From Glebionis coronaria (lineage: Eukaryota; Streptophyta; Magnoliopsida; Asterales; Asteraceae), in NCBI GenBank assembly GCA_025667525.1, contig CM046878.1, positions 576,642,868 through 576,706,867 of the forward strand: a DNA stretch of 64,000 nt. The letters are read 5' to 3'. This document shows, one piece after another, positions 37,216 to 49,165 of the stretch. How positions within the stretch are numbered: position 1 is the stretch's first letter; every line of letters begins with the position of its first letter. The position numbers and the translations under genes are program-made. Under the pieces are notes generated by a model, which was given only the letters and a program-made list of their open reading frames with translations, was not told where the DNA came from and did not search any database.

Positions 37216-37228
37216 TCCACCCCTCCTT
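37216..37228 (-). other. Polypurine tract of the gypsy element
   Basis: On the minus strand AAGGAGGGGTGGA precedes the 3' LTR directly. It is the expected plus-strand primer. Confidence 0.8.
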
Positions 37229-37277
37229 AAAGAGAGCGACGTCCCGGCGCTCGCCTCTTCTTGGGCTCACATTTCGT

Positions 37278-40200
37278 CTATTGGAACAGATGAGGATACC
37301 TTTCCTTGAAAAAGTCCTCACGTTCCCAGGTGTATTCCGGTCCACGCTTAGAATTCCATCGGACCTTCACAATGGGAATCCTACTATGCTTCAACCGCTT
37401 GACCTCCCGGTCCATGATTTCCACAGGTTCTTCCACGAAGTGCATTTTGTCGTCTAGTCGAATCTCGTCCAAAGGAATCACCAATTCCTTGTCCGCCAAA
37501 CTCTTCTTCAGGTTCGATACGTGGAACGTGTCATGAATAGCACTAAGTTCGGTCGGCAATTCTAACTTGTACGCTACTGGTCCAATTCGTTCAACGATCT
37601 TAAACGGTCCAATATACCTCGGACTCAACTTTCCTTTCTTCCCAAAACGAATTACACCCTTCCATGGCGATACCTTGAGCATAACCATATCTCCAACTTC
37701 AAACTCCAACGGTTTCCTTCGGTTATCAGCATAACTTTTCTGTCGGCTTCTCGCAGCAAGTAGTCGGTTCTTGATCTGCACGATCTTCTCTGTCGTTTCT
37801 AAAACCATTTCGGGTCCAGTCAATTGACTTTCCCCTACTTCACTCCAACACACAGGCGATCTACACTTCCTTCCATACAATGATTCGAACGGTGCCGCTT
37901 TGATACTCGCGTGATAACTATTATTGTACGAAAATTCCACCAGAGGCAAGTGGCGTTCCCAACTTCCTCCAAAATCGATCACGCATGCTCGGAGCATGTC
38001 CTCCATCGTTTGAATCGTTCGTTCACTCTGGCCGTCAGTTTCCGGGTGATAAGCCGTGCTTAAACTCAGTTCAGTGCCCATCGCACGTTGAAGCGATTTC
38101 CAAAATTCCGACGTAAATCTACTGTCACGATCCGAAATGATCGATAACGGCACTCCATGTCTACAGACGATCTCTTTCACGTACACGCTGGCGAGTTTTT
38201 CCATGCTGTCCGTCTTCTTCATAGGTAAGAAATGAGCAGATTTCGTCAACCTATCCACAATTACCCATATCATATCGCATCCACTAGGAGTCCTAGGTAA
38301 ACCCGTCACAAAATCCATTGCGATTTTCTCCCATTTCCATTCTGGGATTTCCGGTTGTACCAACAATCCAGATGGTTTCTTATGTTCTGCCTGAACCTTC
38401 GCGCAAGTCAAACACTTACTGACGTAACGAGCAATATCTGCCTTCATATTCGGCCACCAATAGACTTTCTTCAGGTCGTGGTACATCTTATCCGATCCAG
38501 GATGTATCGAATACTTCGACTTATGCGACTCATTCATAACCAATTCTCGAACTCCAGGCTTTCCTTCCTCAGATGGACACAATGGTAACCAAATTCGATT
38601 CTCAAAATATCTTAGTCCGTCAGACCTAATCACAAAAAGAGGTTTCAACATTCGTCCCAAATTCTCGGCTTCAACATTCCCTTTCATCAATCCTCTCTCC
38701 TGAGCCTTCAGTATGGTTTCGGTTAAGTCAACGCTCTCACTCATCACTAAAGCTCTAACCCTCAAAGGTTTCTCCCGTTCTTTCCTACTCAAAGCATCCG
38801 CTACAACATTCGCCTTCCCAGGGTGATAGCGAATTTCACAATCATAATCACTCAATAGTTCAACCCATCGTCTTTGTCGCATATTCAACTCCTTTTGATC
38901 TAAAATGTGCTGCAAACTCTTGTGATCAGTGAATACAACACACTTTGTCCCATACAGATAGTGTCTCCACAGTTTCAACGCAAAAACTACCGCTCCTAAT
39001 TCCAAATCGTGCGTCGTGTAGTTCTCCTCGTTCTTCCTTAATTGCCTCGACGCGTAAGCTATCACCTTTTCACGTTGCATTAACACTGCTCCGTAACCCT
39101 TACGAGACGCATCACAGTACACCACGAAATCTTCGGTTCCTTCAGGCAATGATAAAATCGGTGCGGAACATAACTTATCCTTGAGCGTTTCGAAAGCAAG
39201 CTCTTCCTCATTTCCCCATTCATACACCCTATTCTTCTCGGTAAGCCGCGTCAATGGTTTCGCAATCAACGAAAATCCTTCAATAAATCTTCGATAATAC
39301 CCCGCTAAACCCAAAAATTGTCGAACTTCAGTCGGCGTCGTCGGTGCTGACCATTCCCTGATCGCTACGATCTTAGCAGGATCTACACGAACTCCTTCCT
39401 TATCAATCACATGACCTAGAAACTGCACTGATTCCAACCAAAACTCACACTTAGAGAATTTTGCATACAGTTTCTCCTTCCTTAACAACTCCAAAATCTT
39501 TCTCAGGTGCTTCTCGTGCTCCTCCTTACTCTTAGAGTAAATAAGTATGTCGTCGATGAAAACAATAACAAACTTATCTAGATACGGCTTGCACACGCGA
39601 TTCATAAGATCCATGAATACAGCAGGCGCGTTTGTCAACCCAAACGGCATCACTCGAAATTCAAAGTGTCCATACCGCGTACGAAAGGCAGTTACAGGAA
39701 TATCCTCCTCTCTTACACGCAGTTGATGATACCCTGATCTTAAATCGATCTTTGAGTATACACTGGACCCTTGCAATTGATCGAACAAATCATCAATCCT
39801 CGGTAATGGGTACCGATTCTTAACCGTCAGCTTATTGAGTTCTCTATAGTCAATACACATCCTAAACGAACCATCCTTCTTCTTTACGAACAACACTGGC
39901 GCTCCCCAAGGTGATGAGCTCGGCCTAATAAATCCTTTGTCCATCAACTCCTTCAATTGATCCGCTAACTCCTTTAACTCAGATGGTGCTAAACGATAAG
40001 GTGCACGTGCAACCGGCGCAGCTCCTGGCACTAAATCAATTCGAAACTCGGCCTCACGATTAGGCGGTAAACCTGGCAACTCGTCTGGAAAAACGTCCGG
40101 ATACTCGCGAATAATTGGTACCTCTTCAATTCTCGCCTCTACATCACCATTGCTCGAAACCTGTGCCAAAAACACATCGCATCCGCTCTCTACGTACTTC

Positions 40201-41723
40201 ATCATCTTCAAACACGAAATCACCTTCAAACGAGAAGTGCATTCGTCTCCCTTTACCGTCAAAACCCTATTCCTCAGCGGAATCTGCACCAATCTCTCAC
40301 CACAGACGATTGTAGCACTATGCGCCATTAGCCAATCCATTCCCACAATCACGTCAAACGATCCTAGCTCTATAGGCATCAAGTCGATTTTAAAAGCGTA
40401 GTTTCCTAACTTCAAGGTACACCCTTTCAGTATAGAATTCGTACTAACAATTTTTCCATCGGCTAATTCAACATTATAACTAGTCGTTAACAATACCGGT
40501 TCTCTATCGATATGACGACTAAATCTAACGTCTACAAAACTCTTGTCGGAGCCAGAATCAAATAAAATACTAGCATAACAAGCGTCTAGCAAAAACGTAC
40601 CGGTAACCACATTGGGACCTTGTGGTTTATCAGCAGTTCCCACTTGATACACAGCTGCCGCATTATTTCCTCCCCGTCTGTTCCCTGCCTTCGGGCAATT
40701 TGCTTGCACATGCCCTCTTTCTCCACAGCTATAACATCCTCTCATCCTGATAGCATTAGCCCCAGTGGCTACTCCTCCCATTCGACAACTAGCAGTCCTA
40801 TGACCTGCCTTTCCACATTTGCCGCATGCCGGCGGGCAATTTCCAACATGATACAAGTTGCACTTTCCACAATGGGGATTCACTTTCACACCTCTAGGGT
40901 TCGTCACGGCCCTCATCCCTTCGTTCCTTCTCTGATTAAACTGCTGATTACGGTTCGGCCCTTGGTTGTTTCGATTTCCTCCTCGGTTCTGGCCTTGGGA
41001 TTGATTGCCTTGTGCTGCCTCCCATTTTCTTTTGTTACCCTCAGCAATGTAGTTCTGCTTGTCCTGAAGCTTAACGTCCATCAAAGCGTGTGCCATTTGA
41101 ACCGCTTCATCAAACGTTCCAGGTTTCGACGAAGTTGTTTCACCCTTGATGTTGCTAGATAAACCCTTAATATACTGCTTCATTTTCTTGGCGTCATTGG
41201 CAAATATGTCCGGACACAAAAGACTTAACTCATTGAATCTCCTGGTGTAAGCAGCTATATCGTTGTTCTTTAAGGTCAAATGTCTCAATTCGTCCTCCAA
41301 TTGCCCCAATTCCTCCTCTGGGCAGAACTTCTTTGTCAACAAAGCTTTGGTTGCATTCCACGTTCTCGCATTCGCCACAGCCAATCCCACCGTAGCTACC
41401 TGGGTGTTCCACCAGCTTAACGCATCATCCAGAAATGTAGCTGCTGCAAACTTTACTTTATCCGCCTCTGCACAACCACTGATTTCAAACGTACTCTCAA
41501 CTTTTTCCAACCATCGCCTAAGTTCTAGGGCTCCACCTGATCCACGGAACTGCGTAGGACCGCACTTCATAAAGCTTGAATAGGTACACACTCTCGGGGC
41601 TGGTTGTCTCCCCGCGTTCCTTCCTGGATCCTGATTTCTCCCAGCTCGGTCTGCTTGCAACGCATTAGCTATCGCTTCCTGAATCATGTTGTTAACACGA
41701 TCGGCAGTCAACTTTGGAGGCAT
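37278..41723 (-). CDS. Gag-Pol polyprotein with chromodomain, about 1481 aa
   Basis: A single open frame without breaks. I start at [10 protein letters not shown] (41723) because gag homology begins there, although the frame is open to 41852. Order: gag capsid region; zinc knuckles near residues 298 ([14 protein letters not shown]) and 330 ([14 protein letters not shown]); protease FDSGSD near 388; reverse transcriptase with YRELNKLT near 624 and FIDDILIYS near 720; RNase H YCDASRKG near 868; integrase zinc finger near 1073, then catalytic segments with MDFVTGL, SDRDSRF and DGQSERT; and a C-terminal chromodomain ending [15 protein letters not shown] near 1460. The chromodomain and fused gag-pol place it with Tekay/Del chromoviruses, whose integrases target chromatin. 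A pyrimidine-rich AG (TTTTCTTGTCTTGCAG) lies just upstream. It appears capable of coding. Confidence 0.97.
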   Translation of the reverse strand: MPPKLTADRVNNMIQEAIANALQADRAGRNQDPGRNAGRQPAPRVCTYSSFMKCGPTQFRGSGGALELRRWLEKVESTFEISGCAEADKVKFAAATFLDDALSWWNTQVATVGLAVANARTWNATKALLTKKFCPEEELGQLEDELRHLTLKNNDIAAYTRRFNELSLLCPDIFANDAKKMKQYIKGLSSNIKGETTSSKPGTFDEAVQMAHALMDVKLQDKQNYIAEGNKRKWEAAQGNQSQGQNRGGNRNNQGPNRNQQFNQRRNEGMRAVTNPRGVKVNPHCGKCNLYHVGNCPPACGKCGKAGHRTASCRMGGVATGANAIRMRGCYSCGERGHVQANCPKAGNRRGGNNAAAVYQVGTADKPQGPNVVTGTFLLDACYASILFDSGSDKSFVDVRFSRHIDREPVLLTTSYNVELADGKIVSTNSILKGCTLKLGNYAFKIDLMPIELGSFDVIVGMDWLMAHSATIVCGERLVQIPLRNRVLTVKGDECTSRLKVISCLKMMKYVESGCDVFLAQVSSNGDVEARIEEVPIIREYPDVFPDELPGLPPNREAEFRIDLVPGAAPVARAPYRLAPSELKELADQLKELMDKGFIRPSSSPWGAPVLFVKKKDGSFRMCIDYRELNKLTVKNRYPLPRIDDLFDQLQGSSVYSKIDLRSGYHQLRVREEDIPVTAFRTRYGHFEFRVMPFGLTNAPAVFMDLMNRVCKPYLDKFVIVFIDDILIYSKSKEEHEKHLRKILELLRKEKLYAKFSKCEFWLESVQFLGHVIDKEGVRVDPAKIVAIREWSAPTTPTEVRQFLGLAGYYRRFIEGFSLIAKPLTRLTEKNRVYEWGNEEELAFETLKDKLCSAPILSLPEGTEDFVVYCDASRKGYGAVLMQREKVIAYASRQLRKNEENYTTHDLELGAVVFALKLWRHYLYGTKCVVFTDHKSLQHILDQKELNMRQRRWVELLSDYDCEIRYHPGKANVVADALSRKEREKPLRVRALVMSESVDLTETILKAQERGLMKGNVEAENLGRMLKPLFVIRSDGLRYFENRIWLPLCPSEEGKPGVRELVMNESHKSKYSIHPGSDKMYHDLKKVYWWPNMKADIARYVSKCLTCAKVQAEHKKPSGLLVQPEIPEWKWEKIAMDFVTGLPRTPSGCDMIWVIVDRLTKSAHFLPMKKTDSMEKLASVYVKEIVCRHGVPLSIISDRDSRFTSEFWKSLQRAMGTELSLSTAYHPETDGQSERTIQTMEDMLRACVIDFGGSWERHLPLVEFSYNNSYHASIKAAPFESLYGRKCRSPVCWSEVGESQLTGPEMVLETTEKIVQIKNRLLAARSRQKSYADNRRKPLEFEVGDMVMLKVSPWKGVIRFGKKGKLSPRYIGPFKIVERIGPVAYKLELPTELSAIHDTFHVSNLKKSLADKELVIPLDEIRLDDKMHFVEEPVEIMDREVKRLKHSRIPIVKVRWNSKRGPEYTWEREDFFKERYPHLFQ

Positions 41724-42064
41724 TGTTTTATCGAATATCTCTTTCTGCAAGACAAGAAAATATAGAAAAACAATGTAAGTATTCATATCAAGTTTCCCAG
41801 ACATAAAATACATACAACGACACATCACTACGGAGTTACTAATATTCATCAATTCTCACCACAAAAGATCAAATTTAAGACATATCACAGATCATGAAAG
41901 GTAACATAGATTGTATTGATAGTTAACCAAAATCGTGACAAGTAATGCCACTACAATCATTCACCACAAAACATCAAGTACTTGAGTTTCTCGTCATAAT
42001 ACCATCATACAAAGGTCTAAAATAGTTCTATTACAATGATCAAAGAAAAATACAAAACAAGTAA

Positions 42065-42910
42065 CTAGGCATGTGGTGATCCACACTGCCTCTTGGATGG
42101 CGGCTCGTCGTCGTCCTCGGTTTCCTCATCACTCACGTCCTCGTCCACATCATCCACTTTTCCCTTTCCTTTCTCATCTGGCCCACATTCTGTTTCCTTT
42201 CTCGTCCCTGATGTGGATCCATACTCAATCGCTACCTGATTTCCCACCGAAATACAAGCACCTCCAGTAGGCGGCTGAACCATGAAGTCATTTGCCTCCA
42301 TCTCCTCATCGTCCACGAATCTCCAATCCGGGGGCAATGAATCCCTCACACGATGCTCCCAACTCTGCATCCTCGACAACCTCATCTGGTCTTCCCTCAC
42401 ACGATCAAGACTAGCACTTAAATTCGCAACCATTGATTTCAAACTGTTGATGGCACTTGTGTTCATCATCCCATCATACGCAATTCTTGAAGTCCTTTCC
42501 AACAATCTTTGATGCTCCCTCTCAGTCTTATCAAACTTCTTAATCACCCTAGTCTCAACTACAAACCGCTCATACATTAACCTTTCCATCCTCCCCAAAC
42601 GACCTGCGGGATCCCAGTAGTGACTCGGTCTCGGAAAATAGACCCTTGCAATATTCTCGTGAATCGATGGCGACTTGGATGACTCTCCACTGCTCCCATT
42701 ACTATTGTCCATCGGGCGATCAAAAGGTTGCTGCTCATAACGACCGGTCGGTGGTACCTCATAACCCTTCGGCGAACTCGGGGATATCTGGTACACCAAC
42801 CAGATGGGAAGTACGCATAGGCGTGGGGCAAGTAGTTCTCCTTGGGTCGGGGTCCTGGGCTCGTACATCGTTACCGTTATCGTTGGGCGGTACCTCGGCC
42901 ATTCCTGCAA
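42065..42910 (-). CDS. Additional upstream frame of the gypsy element, function unknown
   Basis: A 281-codon frame lies between primer site and gag. The clear protein-like part starts at about YEVPPTGRYE and contains an Arg/Glu/Leu-rich helix-prone stretch (LMYERFVVETRV, LLERTSRIAYDG, NLSASLDRVRED), then an acidic Lys/Glu/Asp tail with KGKGKVDDVDEDVSDEE. No known domain recognised. The proper ATG may be at 42902 in another frame (MAEVPPNDNG), which stops at about 42768 next to a GGGTT run. One extra base there would explain the break. Extra frames before gag are uncommon in Tekay elements. Confidence 0.5.
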   Translation of the reverse strand: MQEWPRYRPTITVTMYEPRTPTQGELLAPRLCVLPIWLVYQISPSSPKGYEVPPTGRYEQQPFDRPMDNSNGSSGESSKSPSIHENIARVYFPRPSHYWDPAGRLGRMERLMYERFVVETRVIKKFDKTEREHQRLLERTSRIAYDGMMNTSAINSLKSMVANLSASLDRVREDQMRLSRMQSWEHRVRDSLPPDWRFVDDEEMEANDFMVQPPTGGACISVGNQVAIEYGSTSGTRKETECGPDEKGKGKVDDVDEDVSDEETEDDDEPPSKRQCGSPHA

Positions 42911-43275
42911 TAACAGCGAATTTCGGAGGGTACATAAGTAATTATATAATAATTATAAATATATGCATGCAAATGCAATGCAAAGGTGGTACATATGCCC
43001 GAAATGTAATAATATGATGCTCATGCATGATAAATATGAAAATTACGATGTCGGATATTTCACGTAAAATTTAACGTCTACATATAGTAATTCCATACTT
43101 ATATAATAATTACCCACATATATACTTTACTCAAAAGTATACGTCAAATGCCATAAATACAACAATAAATCTTACCGGAGCCATGCAGGATAGTTGTGTG
43201 TGCTTGGACCCTTTTCTTACGACACCAAAAGTTATAGTTTAGGATTTTCAAAAACGACCTAGTTCTCTATAACTC

Positions 43276-43294
43276 GTGGCTCTGATTACCAATC
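43276..43294 (-). other. Primer binding site of the gypsy element
   Basis: On the minus strand GATTGGTAATCAGAGCCAC directly follows the 5' LTR. It resembles the initiator Met-tRNA site TGGTATCAGAGCC with one additional A. From 42911 to 43275 I see only untranslated leader. Confidence 0.75.
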
Positions 43295-46093
43295 TGTAAC
43301 ACCCCCACAATTGTTATGCGCAGCGGAACTACAACAATGGGTGCTACACAGTATTCATTGCACACAAGAGATATCAAACGACGCTAAAAAGACGTCGACT
43401 TAAAAATTCAACATTTAAAATTGTTAGATAATACATGTCCACAGTTTTTCCAACCCCAAATAGTGCACAGAGTTTAGCGTTTCGGTCCCCATGAATCTCA
43501 ACCCAAAAACTTCAGTTTTACAACCACATGACATTAAACATAAAAATTGTTTAAGTAGAAAAGGAGGGAAAAACAAGCGGACACCAAGCCGATCACACAA
43601 CATCCATCCCATGCATGCTCCATCCTACTGCTCAGCGGTTACCTGAAATACATGCCAAAAATTTGGTCAACGAAAACGTTGAGTGGAATTCATAGGTTTT
43701 TCAATCCATTTGAACGTATATATAATAAAAACCATTCGTGATCATTTATAGTCTTGTCGATCAAACAAACTATAATCAGGATACTGACAATTGTGTTTAA
43801 GCTCATGACACTAATCCGTTAACTCAATCACCCGCGTAAATATACCGGCATGATTCAGATGAAACCAGTGCCCCTCTAAAGGCATCAGTTGCAATTATAC
43901 CTTATTTCTCATACAAAATAATCTACCGCAGAACTTACTATAAGTACAGCTTCTCGGCTAGCATTGGGTCGTTAACCCCGTAGTACTACAAATTGCATAA
44001 GCGGCTATTTCCCCCTTCGCAAGGGCAAGACAATAGTTAATAGTTCATGAATTTAGGGACTTTTGCAACTTTGGTACTCAACACAATTTCTAAGGCAACT
44101 TTCGGGTCTAACAATCATTCATGATATACGTTCCTTTTAAAAACTAGCATGCATTTCCCTCGCGGGTAAAACAATTTGAAATAAGTATAAGCGAGGCTAT
44201 AAATTCACACCTTAGATATTAAGTAGTCGGTAGTTCGAGGAGTGTTCACTGACGATGTTACGGATGCCCGGGTAAATCAACACCTATCACAAATAACGCG
44301 TAATGAGTAATCTCATTTAAATACTTACGGTACTGTATAAAATACATATATACAAGTCACTTAAGACAAATATAACTCACGCCAAAAACAAAAACAACAA
44401 GTATCATTCATTTTATTCCATTCGTTCTTATAACCTACGTTGTCCATTTTTACACGTTCTCGCCGGTACTTGACTAAAGTACGGGCTGTTTTGCCTTATT
44501 AAACCTTGCTTATAAAATTTGATAAAATTTCCAAAAATCCTATATGACCTGTAGATAACATGTTTTTAAACCCAATAAAAGTTTTCACTTTTACGACCCG
44601 TCACGCAACTCATTTCCACGACTACATTTTACGGGCTGAAATTGCGCTTCGACCAATTTTGACCACTTTGACCTATATGAAAAATACCTTTGACTTCCTT
44701 GACTCATAAGTCAACACATAGACTCATTTGTACAGGTTAGGGACCAAGTTTTGACCCTTGATCATTCACCAAATTATACTTGTGACCCTCGGGATTTGAC
44801 TAAAACTTTGCACAAATCCGGATTGTGAAAGTCCTCGTCTCCCGGTACCCGATCTTTAAAATGTCATAACTTTTAGCTCGTTTTGAGTCACGGGCTCTAC
44901 CTTATACCAAATTAAAGCTAGAAAAACCCTCTATCACTATATTTAGTTTTCAAGACTTGAAACAAAAATCATTTTTCCAAAATAGACCAAATGTTTCTGC
45001 CTAAAAATGACTATACCAAAAACACGCTTAGACTCGATTCCAAGACTTCTAACCAACACTAAACATCATCCTAAGCCTTCCCAAACATATCCTAACATCA
45101 AACTTCCATCCTACCCCTATTGATCAACCAATCTCAATATCAAAATCAAAGAAAAATACACATGCAAGTAATAAAACCTATATGAATCTTTCTAAAACAA
45201 CAAACCAAACGTAACAACAACATGCAAAATCAACAACCACCATGGCTCCCCAAACAACCCCCATTGCCGTGGGGTTTGGGTGACCAAATCACCACAACCA
45301 AATTAATTTTGGTGGGTTTTCATGGTGTTTATACTTCCATAACACTCAAAATTAACATGCATTAGCTCAAATAGCCACAAAAACGAATTTTGGATCATAT
45401 GAAAAATCTTGAAAAATTTTTATCAATGCATGTTGGATTTGATTACATGAATAGGTGGGTAATGACCAAACTAAGCGTGGTCTAACCTTAGATTTTTGAA
45501 AAATCAAGTAGAAAAGATTTTTGGTGGATTTTTGTGTGTTCTTGGGGTGACCGTGGGTTTAGAGAGAGAGGGAGGGAGTGATGTTTGATTTTTCTTGTGA
45601 AATGTTGTATGTGTTTGTGTGTTTGTCCACTTTGCCCCTTTTTGATAGTTAGGAGGGACCTAAGTGCAATATTGGGCTTCTTTTGTCCTTAAATAGAAAA
45701 CAACCTCAAAACTTTGCGGGTTTGACTCATTTGTCACTTTTGAAAATTTTACGGGAGTCGGAAATCTTCCCGAACGCTCCAAAATATTTTTGGGATACTT
45801 TAAATGTACTTGGAAGGCTATAAAACTCACACGACTCAACTTAACACGTACCGTAAATAAAATTCTCGAAAAATTACATTATCGATAAATCGTCAAAAAT
45901 TATATAAAATTGAGCATCCCTCGGGATCGTAATCGTCATCGTCCTTCTCAAAACGTCAAACGTAAAAATTATAACCTCGAACATCGGTTTTTAACCAAAG
46001 TACTTATAATTATAGAAATTAAAATTTATTAAAAATTTCAAAAATTAGCGTAATTTAGGATATCGTTAATGACCTCGATTCTAGGGTGTCACA
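43295..46093 (-). repeat. 5' LTR of the gypsy element
   Basis: Upstream LTR in element orientation, 2,799 bp, essentially identical to 34417-37215. The minus strand has a CTATTTAAGG TATA-like sequence near 45690, which is a weak promoter candidate. Confidence 0.95.
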
Positions 46094-47800
46094 AAATTGT
46101 TTATTTTACTTATATTGTTATTGTTATCGACATTTAGATATGTGTGTTATGTTTAATTTGTTTGTTTATTTAAATTCATATGTTTTTATGCAGACATATT
46201 TCGACCTCGAGCCATGGTACAATGATCGTACTCAGGTGGTGTGTGGCACTGGTGTGTATGAGGTGTGTACTCGGGTTAGGCTTGCGTTGGAATATCATCT
46301 GAGGTTGCTGTATAGAAAATACAAGAACAGGATCAAGAAACATTTTTATTCGAAATATGAGACGCCCGCACTGGCACAAGAACATGTACCGCCGTCGAGT
46401 GTGTGGGACAGTAGAACCGAAGGTGATTGGGCTGAATTGGTTCAGTGGTGGTCAGACCCAAAGAGGGTGGCAAGAAGTGAGGTTAATACTGTTAATCGTT
46501 CCAAAAACACGGTACCGACCACTCAAGGCAAAAAACCATTCGCCCGAGGAAGGAATGAATACGTAAGACTCTTTATAATTTTTGTGATTTATTTAAAAGC
46601 GTTTATATTGTTTATTTATTATAGCTCGTTACTAATTTATTTGAGATTTTACAGAAAGTCAAGGAAGGGGTTTACGAGGACCTGGTTGAAACATGGAGGA
46701 AGGGGCACTCAAGTGGTGGCACGTTTAAAAGTAAAGAAAACGAGGAAAGATATGTAAGTAATATATAACTCTTTACATGCCTTAGTAACTAATTTCATTT
46801 GTTTTAAATCGTTTTTTTTTCCCAGCAAAAGATGAAAGCCCTCAGTGACCAAGTGAGAGCCGGTATAGTCCCGCACATGTCTGATAAAGAAATAGTGGCT
46901 CAAATCATGCCAAGTCAAAATAAGCAAAATGTGTCGGGACAAGGCAGAAAGTTACCGGGTGGTGCCAATAACACAACTCGCAGGTTATATATCCTCAATA
47001 AAAAAAAATGTAAATCAATTGTTCATATTTATGTCTTGTTGTATATAATGAAACATTGTTGTTGTAACTTATCGTAGGCGGGGTGCTCCACGTCGACCAG
47101 ATGTTCCCTCTCGTAGTGAATTTCAAGAATTGATAGAACGAAATGAGCGACAGATGGAGCTGCTGAGGAAAGAGAATCAGGAGGCGCAGCAACGGGCTTA
47201 CTTGGCAGCGTTAAAGGCAGATGCGGCGCAACAATATAGTCAGACGTCGTACCAGCATATGGCGCAATATCAGAGTCAATTGGGTGAGTTTTTCCAGAAC
47301 TACAACTCAAATACTGATCACCCAATTAGACCTCCTACTTTTGTACCCCCGCCCCGACCCTTTGTTATGCCCACCCTAGCTCCTGATTGGGCTCATTTAG
47401 TCCAACCCCCTATCCTTGGGCACAACCAGTGCAACCTCCTTCCATCGACCCATACCGACCATCTTTGCCCGACAATCTCCAACCACTCCAACCTCCCTAT
47501 ACCGGCACTTATCCTATTACTCCCGTCACCAACAATAACACATTTAACTATTGTTATCGTCCCACCACACACTCGGCTTATGAGATCGGCTCTACTTCAC
47601 AATCCATACCCGGAGGTTCTCGTGTAATCTCAAATCCCCATGAGCACGATTACCGGTCCGTTGACGAGTTGGGTCGAGATAGGAATGTACAAAACAGTGG
47701 TGACGACTTATCAGGCGATGACGAGGTGAATGACGAGGGGAGTGACGAGGAGGGTGACGATAGGGAAGGTGACTTTTCACCTAACGAGGATGCGGAGTAG

Positions 47801-48080
47801 AGGTTGTGGTAGTATTTTTCTTATTATGCATGTTTAATAAAGTTTGAGACTTGTAGCGTTTGAAACATTTGATTTAGGATTGAATAAGTGTATTTGATGA
47901 ATATTGTATCGTGACGTTGGATAATTTATCGTAATATGGTATTGTAACGTTTATTGATTTGTTATTATTCTGTATTTGTCGAATTCTGCCATTTTGAATT
48001 GTGGATTTTGTCCGGAAAAAGTTCCGGAAAAAATCTGGAAACTGCAAAATAGCCCAGTTAGGATATTAATTATCATCCAG
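47801..48080. other. Transposon 3' region
   Basis: AT-rich sequence after the second gene. It probably holds 3' untranslated and polyadenylation signals (ATTTAATAAAG-like near 47830), but none can be fixed with certainty. Confidence 0.3.
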
Positions 48081-48225
48081 TTTATCACCCTAGGGACGAC
48101 TTAGTCGTCCCTAGGTCTCAAAATGCCCAGGTGTCAATACCTGGGGACGACTTAGTCGTCCCTAGGTATTGAATACCTGGGCATTTTGAAACCTAGGGAC
48201 GACTAAGTCGTCCCTAGGGTGATAA
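48081..48225. repeat. 145-nt near-perfect palindrome at right subterminal end
   Basis: Arms 48081-48152 and 48154-48225 are inverted copies with only a handful of mismatches. Each arm runs from TTTATCACCCTAGGGACGAC to AATACCTGG and on to the central GACGACT-T-AGTCGTC. Three copies of the subterminal motif lie within it (48089-48115, 48140-48166, 48192-48218), each itself palindromic. Confidence 0.92.
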
Positions 48226-48345
48226 ATATATTTTTTTTTTATTTTCTAAAAATGTTTTTTTTAATATTTATAAAAAAGATTTTATTAAAAATAATAAAAA
48301 AAAGAATTTTTAAGAAAAATTTTGAAAAAGATTATTTTTATTTAT

Positions 48346-48603
48346 AACCTAGGGACGACTTTGTCGACCCTAGGTTACAAAGAGGGTCGTCCCTAGGTTA
48401 GTCAATTTTTTCAACGTAGTGGGTTGCGGGACCCACTAAGTCGTCCCTAGGATACAAAGAGGAGTTCGTCCCTAGGATCCTAGAGACGAATTTTTAGGCA
48501 CAACCTCCTAGGGTCGACTTAGTCGTCCCTAGGAGTTTAGGGTCGATTAGTGGCGTCCCTAGGGACGAATAAGTCATCCCTAGGGTAGAAAATTGTTGTA
48601 GTG
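48346..48603. repeat. Right subterminal motif cluster and terminus
   Basis: AGGGACGACTTTGTCGACCC at about 48351, half-sites AGTCGTCCCTAGG at about 48440, a TAGGGTCGACTTAGTCGTCC copy at about 48510, and AGGGACGAATAAGTCATCCC at about 48560. The element ends with TTGTTGTAGTG at 48603. Confidence 0.88.
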
Positions 48604-48606
48604 AGT

Positions 48607-49162
48607 TATGGACAATATTTGTAAACAAAAAGGCTTAGAGTGCCATCTTTTTAAGTGACACGCGTATTAAAAAAGGTTGGAAATTCATATAAAATTTTCC
48701 AACACAGATGTGGAACTATGGTTTGATTATGATGTTGTGCATAATATTGTTCTCAACATGGGTGATCATCATATAAGTAGCCCATAGCTAAACGTCAATA
48801 TTTTGGGTTGGTAAGCCGAGCTCAAACTCCAGGATTCCATGAGTTTTTTTAATAGGACTAACCAGGGTGGCACATCTCTCCGTTTTGGATACATTTGGTA
48901 AAACGAATTGGTTGGTACCTTGTAATATATTGAATAGACAAAAGTGGTCACTTTGTCTCTTGCTTCATCTCTAGAAATGTAGGCAACCAAGAGTCTAGGA
49001 GGGCTCTAGTAACTTATGTTGTAACGTGGATTTTGATGGATGGCAGTGGATCATGAACTTTGTGAATGATTAACAGAACAAGCTCAAATGTGCTCAATAG
49101 CTACCTTTCATGGAGGGACACGCCCTAATTCATTTTTTTGAATACATTATATCATCATTACT
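48607..49162. other. Old diverged repeat DNA
   Basis: No gene. The stretch around 48790-48960 (CCGAGCTCAAACTCCAGGAT, GGCACATCTCTCCGTTTTGG) recurs in the same direction at about 54890-55010 and inverted at about 56880-57060. The CTTTCATGGAGGGACACGCC segment near 49107 resembles stretches near 18620 and 22395. Confidence 0.55.
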
Positions 49163-49165
49163 ATA

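Larger units (their letters stand above)
34417..46093 (-). mobile_element. Ty3/gypsy chromovirus (Tekay/Del-like), complete
   Basis: Two 2,799-bp direct LTRs (34417-37215 and 43295-46093) begin TGTAACACCC and end GGGTGTCACA on the plus strand. The target duplication AAATT is at 34412-34416 and 46094-46098. The gene order is read on the minus strand. Primer site and polypurine tract are in place, and one uninterrupted gag-pol frame is present. I noticed only two LTR differences (near 37010/45889 and 37034/45913), so insertion was very recent. It sits in intron 2 of the TNPA-like gene, in the opposite direction. Confidence 0.97.
33990..47800 (+). pseudogene. TNPA-like protein (Transposase_24), six exons, split by a retrotransposon
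   Basis: The second CACTA gene. Exons are 33990-34080, 34169-34407, 46194-46562, 46655-46753, 46826-46983 and 47078 onwards, all with GT/AG borders and agreeing phases. Intron 2 contains the gypsy element. The protein has a Pro/Arg-rich N terminus, a central region of plant Ptta/En/Spm transposase type (PWYNDRTQ; W-x-ELVQWWSDPKRV; NRSKNT; ARGRNEY; ETWRKGH) and a coiled-coil-like helix (ERNERQMELLRKENQEAQQR), then a Pro/Tyr/Gln-rich tail. In the C run near 47406-47411 the frame probably shifts: the initial frame ends at 47627, while the Pro-rich, acidic-ended frame stops at 47800. TNPA-type proteins bind subterminal motifs. Confidence 0.8.
23097..48603 (+). mobile_element. CACTA (En/Spm) transposon, with a nested retrotransposon
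   Basis: The left terminus is CACTACAACAAAA at 23097. The right terminus, read on the minus strand, is CACTACAACAATTTT, ending at 48603. A 3-bp target duplication AGT flanks it (23094-23096 and 48604-48606), as expected for CACTA. Palindromic CCTAGGGACGACT/AGTCGTCCCTAGG motifs crowd both subterminal zones, the arrangement of TNPA-type binding sites. It encodes a TNP2-type transposase, a Transposase_24-type second protein and, antisense, a GRF zinc-finger protein. Without the gypsy insertion it is about 13.8 kb. Confidence 0.95.

Noticed and set aside
38355..41583. Many plus-strand frames of 60-180 codons
   Set aside because: Shadows of the minus-strand gag-pol gene.
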